From Mortierella sp. BCC40632 (lineage: Eukaryota > Mortierellomycota > Mortierellomycetes > Mortierellales > Mortierellaceae): a stretch of DNA of 64,000 nt. Under the pieces are notes generated by a model. The model saw nothing but the letters and a program-made list of their open reading frames with translations, was not told where the DNA came from and did no database searches. The stretch lies in assembly GCA_011634665.1 (NCBI GenBank), contig WAEK01000023.1:124001-188000 (forward strand). Direction: 5' to 3'. Made by a program: the position numbers and the translations under genes. This document shows positions 51,115 to 64,000 of the stretch, in pieces (position 1 is the stretch's first letter; every line of letters starts with the position of its first letter).

Positions 51115-51857
51115 TCACTTGGTTTTGTAGACAAGACACCTTGTGATGAGTGGGGTATGACAGTCATTTCTGAAAATCTCATAAGCGGTCCCCTCTGGCA
51201 GCAGTCCGCATGCTGCGTGAACGGGGAAGAGCGGCAACGGTAGGTACAAAAGGTTGAATAGATAAAATCTACCTCTTCTCGTACGAGTTAAACCTCTTGC
51301 TGAATCACAAAGAGACCAGCATCAACTCCCACCTTTTACGCGGGTCACTATTTCGATGAGGACTCTTTCCTGTTCGGTATTGTGCTCGATTCCGAATTCT
51401 GCCTCTTTGATATGGTCAAAAACCTATATTTCCCAGGAGAAATTAAAGGGATAGATAGTTAGATCCGCATAGAGATCGCGGAGTCAGGGACAAGAAGGAG
51501 GATGCCCCAACATCTCAGAGATCTCACAGAACCATACTTTAGCTGATGGGGCCACCCAAAAATAAAAGATTCTATCGGATGAAAAATAAACAAAACTCTT
51601 GATGCCGCTCTAGGGAGTGCTTGCTTAGAATAGAACTGAGCGATGCTCTTTAGTAGCTTCAGATGGCACGACAATCCTTGGCTCGGAGCTCGGATCAATA
51701 ATTTCACAGTTGTCAACAAGCGCGGAAACAGTTGACCTGTTTAGAATGGCACTGATTGGTCTGGAATATGGTCTGGATGCTCGAGTGTTGAATGGACGAG
51801 AAAGGGGTAAAAGCGTGCACTGTTGAATCAGTGACGAAGAGCTGTTTCTGCTATTGC
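51115..51857 (-). CDS. Candidate gene of unknown function, 5' end unresolved
   Basis: Three minus-strand segments join by phase: 51857-51637 (LIQQCTLLPLSRPFNTRASR, then NRSTVSALVDNCEIIDPSSE), 51423-51333 (VFDHIKEAEFGIEHNTEQ, ERVLIEIVTRVK) and 51212-51115 (CGLLPEGTAYEIFRNDCH, TPLITRCLVYKTK, stop). The first part is rich in Arg, Ser and Leu and could be a mitochondrial targeting region. No ATG was found for it, and the first donor (GTTCTA) is weak. After the TGA the same frame stays open for another 22 codons that also look coding. This is either a real gene with a missing first exon or a decaying one. I do not recognise the family. Confidence 0.35.
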
Positions 51858-52300
51858 CTGTGAGAAGAGCAGCCGTTGACTGTCCAGTCCCTGACTTGTG
51901 TCACGTTACGACAGTGCGACGCACAACCAAACCTCGCGTGGCAGAAGCAGATGATGGTGGCTCATATCAAGCCAAAGTTGAAAGCGCAGCCGTATTGGCA
52001 ACCGATAGCCTGCCTTTCCTTCCTATCTAGCCGTTGTCTGGGACACGGGAGCAGGCTGAAGCTAAGGTAGGCTAGAGTAGAGTGTACAGAGCCGAGCAGA
52101 GGAGACCCTGGCCATGCAGGGACGACGCCCAACATCAAGGTTTAGGGCCAAAGCGCGGGGCCTTAGAGTCAAGTCACGTCAATGAATTGAGCCAAAGAAA
52201 TGACATGAGGTAATTCACTCATGCCAAGGCCAGACCCCCTAACCTAGACAGAAGTTCAGCCGAGAGATGGTAAAGAGAGAGAGAGTGTGTGTGTGAGAGA

Positions 52301-52332
<32 letters not shown>

Positions 52333-52674
52333 AGAGAAAGAGAGAAGAAAGAGAGGCCCTGTATGTGGCTCATCTATCCATGACTGGTCTCCATCCTGGC
52401 TGGCAAAAGGGGCGACTCTGCGAGTGTCAGCACGCAAAGAGAACGTGCCAGGTCAGGCTTGCCCTGCGGCAAAGTCACGCCCACGTCCTTTTGGTTCTCA
52501 CTTGCCATCCTTCCCATTCATCCCATCCATTCTGTCTTGTCCATCTTCTGCCATTTTATTCTTCCCATCCTATCCTTCTGTTTCTCTTCCAGCCAGTCCT
52601 CCTCCTCTCCGTCTTCTCTTTCTCTCTCTGCTGAACCGCTCCTCTTTGTGCCACTCAGCCTACACACACCAGCC
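51858..52674. promoter_or_regulatory. Upstream region of CDC42
   Basis: About 800 bp before the CDC42 start. A GA repeat with TG units lies at 52275-52345, and CT-rich DNA runs from about 52500 to the ATG, as before other genes in this window. No specific site is identified. Confidence 0.45.
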
Positions 52675-55238
<2,564 letters not shown>

Positions 55239-55402
55239 TCCTTGTTTCTTTCCTTTATTCTTTTTCTTTTTTTTTTTCTTTTTATCCTCCCAAACTAGCT
55301 CTCCTTTCCTCTTGATTGATTAAAAAGAATGGGCAGGCTTTTTCCCTTTTACAAGGTCCTCCCATTCCATTCTCAACAAGGCAAAAAAAAAAAAAGAAAA
55401 AG

Positions 55403-55437
<35 letters not shown>

Positions 55438-55770
55438 AGAAAAGGCAACCCATGGTTATCCCACTCAAAGGAAGGAAGCCTCATAGAGTCAAGCCTGGAT
55501 TGCCAAGAATATATATATAATATATTTATAAATCAGCAACAACAACAATAACAACAGCAGCGACAGTAGCAACGACAAAGGAATGAAAAGAGGCGATTAT
55601 CAAGTGGAAAAGCAAGACGACCGAAACGATAGATAATTAGCCAGCGTTCAATTCTCTCTCTCTCTCTTTTCTCTTTTGTGTGTGTATGGCTTTCTTTCTT
55701 TCTTTCATTTTTTTTCTTCTTCCGGGATGAGTATGAATTCAGCCCGAACCATCGTAATACAAATTGCTCC

Positions 55771-55809
<39 letters not shown>

Positions 55810-56069
55810 TTTTTTTTTATAGAAAGAGTTGGGAGGGTTTAATTTCTGTCTTGAACAATGCTTGATATTCCTATCTTTTCTTCACTTTGACAATTCGTTG
55901 CTAGGAAAAAGGGAAAAAAAAATGTGTCTGTGTCTGTGTGTGTGTGTGTAGGGTAGAAGGTGTGTGTGTTGTGTGTGTGTATATAGCTTGGTAACCCTCA
56001 TCTCACTCGTCCTCTCATTAAACAGCCTTGTACACACACATTTTCACAAGAAGGAGAAGAAGAAGAAAA

Positions 56070-56100
<31 letters not shown>

Positions 56101-56116
56101 CCTTTTGTCACCGAAT
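55239..56116. other. Convergent 3' region of CDC42 and the Myb gene
   Basis: It contains an A tract with few interruptions at 55382-55435, a CT tract at 55770-55801 followed by T, a TG repeat near 55930-55980 and a GA tract at 56079-56100. No gene is seen. Confidence 0.5.
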
Positions 56117-59100
56117 CTATGCCTTTGGAGAACTCATACTCACAACAGTTGACTCGGTGTCCGTCGTGGTCATGACCTCCGAAGTCACTGTTGCATCCCT
56201 TGATTCCATCAATGACTCCTTGGTCAGAGTCTGTTCTTGCACTTCAGTCCCTTCAATGCTAACCTCATTTTCTCCTCCCTCCGTAGTTGTAGTCGTAGTA
56301 GTGATCGTAGTCATAGTCGTGGTCGTGGTCATGGCCGTGTCCTCCTCAGATCGATACACACTCTTGAAAGAAGGTCCTTTCTCACCAGTAGAGGGCTCCA
56401 AACCATCGATATCCACCTCAACTTCCATCTCCATACCTACATCAACATCCATATCCTGAGTACTCTCTGCGACCTTGATTTCTTCCTTGTTTCCTTCTAT
56501 CCTTGATCCCTTATCTAGTACCATCTCCTCCTCACCAACAAAGTTCTCATCCTTCTCGTCATCCAAATCATCCAAATCATCATCATCCTCATCATCACTG
56601 GTATCCGACATTGGCTCTGTCGAGCTCAATGCATTCAATATCCGTCTCGCAACACGTTCCTGAGTCCTGGTCGAGGACAGTCCCATTCCTACCCCTGTAT
56701 CATCTTCTAATCCAGTCGTGGACCCGGTGGCTGTTGCTGCTGCTGCTGCCGCAACGGCCGCGGCCGCGGCAGAGACGGCAGTCGTACTTGGGATGGATGA
56801 ATTGGCTGTAGAAGAGAACGACGAAAGAGCCGAAGATGAAAAGGTGAACGGAGAATGCAACGAAAACATACTCAAATCCGAATTGGTCAAAGCAACGTTC
56901 AACATTTGTTCTGCCAAATCTCGGTTGTGTTGTTGCAACTGAAGTTCTTGTTGATGTTGGGCTTGTTGTTCTACAGTCAAGGGCAAACCTAAGAGTGCCT
57001 GACTTGAATGCATGACTTGACTCGTCGAAGAGTGTGCTTGTTGTTGCGAATGCGACATCTGTGGAGAAGAGTGTGAGTATATGGACGAGGTCGAGTCGGG
57101 GATCGAGGAAGACGATGCTCCACTGGCCACATGGGCCGAAGAGTCATCGATTGTTGTTTGAGACAATGATGCCTGAGTCGAGTGTGAGTGAAGAGAGTGT
57201 CCATCTTGAGAAGGCTGCTGATGGTTCTGATGATAATGTTGATTCTGCTCATATTGTTGCAAGAATGGGAACTGAGCTGACAGGGCCGCAATAGCAGCCT
57301 GTTGAGCAACATCATGGATTTGCTGCTGCAACACCAAAGCTGCCATAGACAAGCTTGAGTTGAGCATTCCATAACTACCGTGGGCATCCCCATCGCCGAT
57401 CCCACCATTCGCCTGGTGCGTTGGGTGCTCTTCAGTCGATGAGTCTTCTGTTCCAGACGCCGGCAAGGACGATCCTGATCCTGCGTGGCCCGTCCCGGGT
57501 CCACCGGACGCTTGAGCCTGCGCCTGCGCTTGCTCCTGTGCCTGTGCCTGCGCCATGGCTGCCGCTGCCGCTCCACCACGACGGTTGATCCGGCGCTCAA
57601 CATCCTTCATCATGATCAAAACCACCTCCCGAAGGCTCATTTGTCGGTACCCGGGTGTCTTGCAACGCGAGGACATGAATGTCCTTGCAATTTGGTTCGC
57701 TGCAGGAATCCGCTGCAAACTTGCCACGGCCTCGGACTGAGCTGCAGCAACAGCGGCCGCCATAGCAGCAGCGGCGGCAGCAGCGGCCGCAGCCGAGCTA
57801 TCACCATCTTGTTGATGTTGTTGTTTCTTCGAGTCCAGCTGGTCATGCGACTGAATAATTTTGGCAAGTTGAATAGCATTGCTCTCCTGGACACGATCAC
57901 GCAGTTGCTGTGCAATCTCTGCCCACTGAATCTCTGTGTGGTCTGTCACACCCGATTCAAGAATCATCTTGAGCACATCCAACTGCTGCTGTAGTCCACC
58001 ACGGCGACGAATAGGTCCTTTGGGTGCTTTGGGCACCATGGCAGGGATGGGAATCGATGCAGTAAAGGCCGAGTTCGGGAAATGATCCTCCGTATCATGG
58101 ACGACATCTGATACGGGTGAGAGACTCGATTGAACAACGCCAGTTCCTGGACCAACTCCTCCACTGTTATTGGTATTGCCATGAACACCTCCATCAGGAC
58201 CGGTATTTGTGCTATTGCCGTGGAGACTGTTATCGGGACTTTGAATATCTGGGGCCGTCAGCGGTTGGGGCCATAGGATGTTGTTGTTGTCAGCATTTGG
58301 GAGCACACCATGAAGGGCAGCAGCGAGTATTAACACGTCCTGATCGGCAGATGTCTTGCTATGGTCATGTCCCGGTGGTGCGAGATCTAGACCCATGTTA
58401 CTGTGGAGTTGAAGCTGTGCCTGTTGTTGCGGCTGTTGTGACTGGGATGTGCTCTGGGGTTGATGCTGTTGCTTCGCCGCCGCCGCCGCTGCGGAGGATG
58501 CATTCGCTGCCACAGCGGCAGCGGCAGCAGCAGCAGCGGAGCTCGGTCCCGTCCATTCACCTCGTTCCAGTCGAGGCTGTAACGTTTGCGAATACCGATG
58601 CCGGCACTGATGTCTCGTTCTCGTGCCTCCCATTCGCTCCGAGATTAGCGTCCACATCGGACTCGAGTCCAGGATTGAGGCTTTACCCTGTTGGATGGCC
58701 AACTCTTGCATGATTGTCAACAATTTTTCATCTTCATGGGGTTGCCATGGCCCAGTGATCATTGTACTTTGATCCTTGAGGTGGTTTCGGTATCGATCGC
58801 GACAGCTGTCTGCCATTCGCCCCAACTCGTTACCAATGGTCGTCCATTGAGCTTTGTGTTTCGCATAGAGCTCAATCAACTTTTGGTCATCTTCTTTGCT
58901 CCATGCTCCTACGTTATTCTGGGGATGGAACATTCGACGCACATGCAAGTAAATGTTCAACAGTGGTCTCGTTTGAAGTCGTACAGCTAAACAAATAAAG
59001 CAGCATAGTGCATTGGGATGGTAGTCGTTTAGCTTTCGGATCAAGAAAAGAGTACATCAAAAGAAAAGAAAAAAAAAAAGCCAAGAGAGTACAGAAGGGC

Positions 59101-60931
59101 CTGGACAACTGAGGTCTTCCTACCGATTTCGACCCAAAGCGCTTTCAAATCATTCTTCTCAAATCGTCCGCGACCGTTTCCATTCTCGAACCATCGCTGG
59201 ATGGCATCTTCAGCCATGTTATTGCGCTTGACATAATCTCGAATCGTCTGTCGAATCAATTCATCTTCATGCGAACTAAAGGTTCCTGTCCGATATGGGA
59301 TACCTATTTGTTGATGCAAGCGGTCAGTTTCAAAGTAACCGATCTCCGAGGGTACCTCCATTAGCTTTCTTCTTCTTCTTTCCCACAGGTACTTTTTCTG
59401 TACCTTTTTCTTTCAAGGCTGTGGCCATGAGCCATTTGGTATGCAGAGGGTTATCACTCGTCGTGGCCACGACGTTGCCAACATTCATCGACTCGTCCTT
59501 CATTCGAGATGATCCCGAAGTTCCGTCGTCACCTCCTGTGGTCACGCCTCCATGGACATTCACCATATCATCATTTGCACCACCGGTATCCCCGCCGCTG
59601 CCTCCAGCGCGACCCACACCACCATCACCAGTGCCGGCTCCTCCACCTGCACTATTATTTTTTCTTGCATTTTGTCCAGCTCCGCGTCCTCTCCTCCTTG
59701 TTGCTGGGGCGGTTGGGGGGTTGATGTCAGTCTCGTGGCCACTAGGTCCTGTAACACTGACCGAGACAGAAGAGTCCACTTGGGGAGAGCTCGAGAGGTT
59801 GAGTGTTGGTTTGAGTGTGGCGAGGATCGAGGGGTCACCCAAGTTCATCAGCACAGTCGTCGCTGCAGCAGTGGCTGCATTCAAGTCATGCTGCTGTTGC
59901 TGTTGTTGTCGATGGTGATCCAAATGGGCTTGATCCGTATCAGCGGTTGTGATCGAAGACCCAGACGCCGTCGTGGCTGTGGTCATGGTGCTGGAGGTCA
60001 CGGTGGTGGTTGTCGTGGGTATATTACCCTTCAGACTCTCTTCGATCAACATTTGCATCTTGGAGATTCCAGTCATCGATTCCATAATTTGTTCACGCGT
60101 CAATCGAGTACCGCCGGTTGCATCCAATGGGATCTGCTGTTGTAGTTGCTCCTGCATTCGGAGGACTTCTTCACTCACTCTTTGGAGATCACCACTCATC
60201 GGCCCATGTTGTTGGCGGTGTGTTTGATCTTGTGGTGAGTGATGTGAGTGATGTTCTTGCGACGAGCCTTCGCCCTTGGATTGAAGAGAATGGTCATCAT
60301 GGCGATGGTGGTGGTCCGAGTGCGGCCGATGATGGTGATGCTGTCCTTGTGAGTGATCTTGGCCTGAAGGGTCGGCTCTATCATGGTCATGGTGACCGGA
60401 AATAGCGATTCTTTCTCCAGCGCTTGCCAAAAGATCTGCCATCGTTGTCATTGCCGAGCTCAAGGCCGAGGAAGAAGCCTCATGATTCAAAGTGAGATCA
60501 GAGATTGAACCATGTTTTATGTCCAGTGGTTTGGCAAGGCTGTCATGATCGCCGCTGCTTCCATGATGGCCACTGTTATCATGATGATTGACTTCGGCGC
60601 CGTTGCTATTGCTGTTGACTGCGACAACGGGGGCGCTGGGAGTTGGGGATGAAGCAACGGCAGCGGCAGCAGCGGCAGCAGCAGCAGCAGCAAGACCACC
60701 TGAACTCAGGCTACTGGCAAGGATCTCTAGATTTCCTATAGCATCACCAAAATCACTTCCTTGCACAGTCTCTGACCCTGCTGCAATAGGTGAGACCAGG
60801 GCTCTTTTGAAGCCAGCATCCGCATCTGAAGACGAGGCTGTGCCGTCTTGATCCGCACTGCCCGCATCATCGACGTCGTCGTGCTTTCGTTTTCGTTGTC
60901 TAGATTGCTGCGGCGATTGTCGACTCTCCAT
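56117..60931 (-). CDS. Reb1/TTF1/DMTF1-like Myb-domain DNA-binding protein
   Basis: Three exons (60931-59356, 59303-59124, 58986-56117) give 1541 residues in phase. The DNA-binding region lies in the middle, about 527-765: GTFSSHEDELIRQTIRDYV with FEKNDLKALWVEIAVRL and LNIYLHVRRMFHP, then GAWSKEDDQKLIELYAKH with WTTIGNELGRMADSCRDRYR, then GPWQPHEDEKLL with MWTLISERMGGTRTRHQCRH. This three-part Myb array is typical of Reb1 and TTF1, which bind specific sites to stop RNA polymerase I or block replication forks, and to open promoters. The exact member of the family cannot be set. Both flanks are disordered, with runs of Ala, Gln, His, Gly and Thr, and a very acidic block near the C-terminus (SDDEDDDDLDDLDDEKDE). 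It is much longer than yeast Reb1. Confidence 0.9.
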
Positions 60932-62370
60932 CTGTGATTTAGAGTTGGAGCTGAGAGGGGAGGAAAAGAGTGGAGAGATAGTGGATAGTGGAAGAGGTGT
61001 GTATGTTTGTCGAGGATTTGGGGTCCGAGAAGGTTATGTATGTTATGGTTCTCTGGTGGATCAGTCTAACAATCGAAAAAGGCGCGTTAAAAGACGAAAA
61101 GAAAAGAAAGGCGTTGATGGAGGTGATAGTAAGGATTGCGACGCCTGTCAACGGTGATTCCTGCTGCGTGCTTCTTTTCAATGTATGCTTTTCCTGTGCC
61201 TCTGTCAAATACTTTGGAGTTGTTATTCTCCTGTGCTTTGCCCTGTCCTATTGTTGGACGCGCTCTAGACTAGTACAGCTCGGATGGTTGCTGGTGTGGA
61301 GAAGAAAGGAAGCCGGGATTGGGTTAGATAACTTGTTGTGCGTGCTCTTCTTGTTGGTCCTCATTCCATCGGCTGCTCTAAGGCCACATGAGCTAAAGTC
61401 CATGCCAGAAAGAGGAAGAAAGAAAGAGAGAGAGAGAGAGAGAGAGAAAAAAAAAAAAAAAAAGAGAAAAAACAAAATAGGGTATCCAACTGGTGATTGT
61501 TGCACCAATGCCTGTCCATCGTTGATTGGATCATCCATTACTGAGTAGTCGACAAATTGGGTGGAAGAAATGGTAGACATGGGTCCTCTGACTTTGCTCC
61601 TGTCCTTTCTTCACATTGCTATCGTTTCCTCTCTGGTCGAGTAGAGACATGACGGAGAATGGGTCCGAGGCGCCCGGCTCTCCATCAGCCACAGAAGGCG
61701 GTCAACAACAACAAAAATCGACTCCATCATCATGACAGACGAGCTCCGAGAACAACCAAATGAATGTGGATCGGTCGAGAGAGTCTTCTCTCAAGCACAT
61801 ACTGGAAGGGTTGCCACTCATTGGACCATTGAACCGTTGGAAGTACTGAGCAGAGACTTACAGTAAAGGCTTACAGGTCTTAAGGGCGGGGAAGGAGGAC
61901 AAGGGAACAAATCGACCTTGGTTGAGTCTGGGGCGAAATAGTCTCTTGCGCCAGGTCAATCATGTGAGGGCCGGACTGGTGGCTTGCGTGAGAATCCATG
62001 AATTGGGTCATTGGCATGGGGAGCTCGACAAGGCCCAATAAGCGCAGCCTTCTCTTTCTGTGCCTCGACTCCCAGTGTTGTATGCTCGCGCATGTATTTT
62101 AGTGAGGCTAGACACACGCCCAGACTACCTTATTTTTTTTAGTTTTTTCCAACAAGATAGTTCCCAGAATCATGCGGCCATCATGCAAAAGAAAAAAAAA
62201 GACATAAAAAAGAACACTCTCCATGCAGATTTCCATGCGTTTTATTGAGAACAATCACAATAAGGGCGTATTGAAAAGAAAGAGAAAAAAGGATCGTAAA
62301 GGAACAATCCTCTTGATTTCTCTCCCATCCCAAGACAGGGGTGAGGCTCCAATAGTATGAAATACACCAT
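60932..62370. other. Upstream region of the Myb gene
   Basis: About 1.4 kb between the Myb start and the RPS5 stop, both on the minus strand. A GA tract followed by A lies at 61425-61463. No protein-like frame was found; the left half is the presumed promoter of the Myb gene. Confidence 0.5.
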
Positions 62371-63408
<1,038 letters not shown>

Positions 63409-63938
63409 TTCTATGAGCGTGAGGTGATCCAGGATCGAGAATCCAGTCAAGATTAATACTCGGTGCAAAAAAAGAATGAATCGAGATGCTCCTCTCCACT
63501 GTTGAATGATCCTAAGTCTAGATCCATCAAGTTGGTCCTTGCTGAAATAGATTTAGGGAGACGATCCTTTGTCCAGCTGTTTCCTCCCGTCAAGAACCAT
63601 AGGTTGATAAGCAATGGCAACGCTGGTGATGCCTGGCGATAGGATGAGTGCTATCCTCCACATATCGTCGGTATGGATGGATACTCGGTTTGATGGATGG
63701 ATCCTTTCCGTTCACTCACTCCAGAGCAGTGGTTGGTGTTGGGGCTGCAATTACCAGATAAATGTTAGAGGAGGACCAAATCCAAGTTGCAGAGCCAAGA
63801 AGTTTAAATAGGACTCAAAACCCTTAAGACTTTGAATTTTTTTTTCTTCCTCTTCTCAGCCAGAGAGCAGCCAGAGAACAGAGACTCTTTTCATGAAGTT
63901 CCGCCGAAGGGGTATCGTGCTTTTTTATTTCTATTTCT
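63409..63938. promoter_or_regulatory. RPS5 promoter and neighbour 3' end
   Basis: A 530-bp gap upstream of RPS5. It has an A run near 63465, ATGGATGG repeats near 63675-63700 and a T run near 63837-63844. No conserved ribosomal-protein promoter element was recognised. Confidence 0.45.
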
Positions 63939-64000
63939 CTAGAACTGAAAGTTGAAGGTGAACGATCCATCTCCAAAGGGACTACCTCCACTACCCTGCT
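63939..64000 (-). CDS. C-terminal tail of a gene extending past the right edge
   Basis: On the minus strand the last 62 bases read in one frame as a Gly/Ser and Phe-rich tail (GSGGSPFGDGSFTFNFQF) ending in TAG. Such aromatic Gly-rich endings occur in some J-domain proteins, but with so few residues the family cannot be set. Confidence 0.35.
   Translation of the reverse strand, partial: QGSGGSPFGDGSFTFNFQF

Noticed and set aside
51861..51900. A P-loop-like string (KSGTGQSTAALL) on the minus strand.
   Set aside because: The invariant Lys of Walker A is replaced by Gln, a stop lies just upstream, and no other ATPase motif follows.

Overview
The window reads as nuclear DNA of a filamentous, early-diverging fungus. 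Genes are split by many short GT-AG introns, and nearly every intron and spacer carries long T or A runs or CT/GA microsatellites. Several genes (a 4EHP-class eIF4E, a MedA-type regulator, a PITSLRE kinase and a KDM5 demethylase) fit Mortierellomycota or Mucoromycota. The lineage is my inference from style and gene content; no marker sequence was compared. All exon models below were built by hand by matching splice sites and reading phase.

Left part (1-32 kb) is gene-dense. In order: a large unknown protein running off the left edge (-), an eIF4E2/4EHP cap-binding protein (-), a short-chain dehydrogenase (-), a multi-pass membrane protein (+), a PP2C phosphatase with a long novel N-terminus (-), the PITSLRE kinase CDK11 (+), a BTB/POZ-like protein (-), a compact KDM5-type histone demethylase (+), an unknown Gln/Glu-rich protein (-), and a seven-exon MedA-family developmental regulator (-). 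The last has a GC-AG intron and a GA microsatellite inside intron 1.

The middle (32-45.6 kb) is gene-poor and repeat-rich. It holds microsatellites, a five-copy short repeat family, a small inverted-repeat element, one tRNA-Glu, three tandem exon-like repeats, and scattered coding-like pieces that I could only partly chain together.

The right part (45.6-64 kb) is again gene-dense: an Mpv17/PMP22 membrane protein (+), pyruvate dehydrogenase E1-alpha (-), an unresolved gene or decaying gene (-), Cdc42 (+) with a GC-AG intron and a 17-nt micro-exon, a 1541-residue Reb1/TTF1-like Myb protein (-), ribosomal protein uS7/RPS5 (-), and the tail of another gene at the right edge (-).

The genes do not form a pathway. 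Most are housekeeping or regulatory: translation (eIF4E2, RPS5, tRNA-Glu), transcription and chromatin (CDK11, KDM5, MedA, Reb1-like), polarity (Cdc42) and mitochondrial metabolism (PDA1, Mpv17-like). I found no clear new defence, mobile or biosynthetic system. The most unusual items are the PP2C fusion, the repeat cluster around the tRNA, and the orphan exons in the gene-poor zone.
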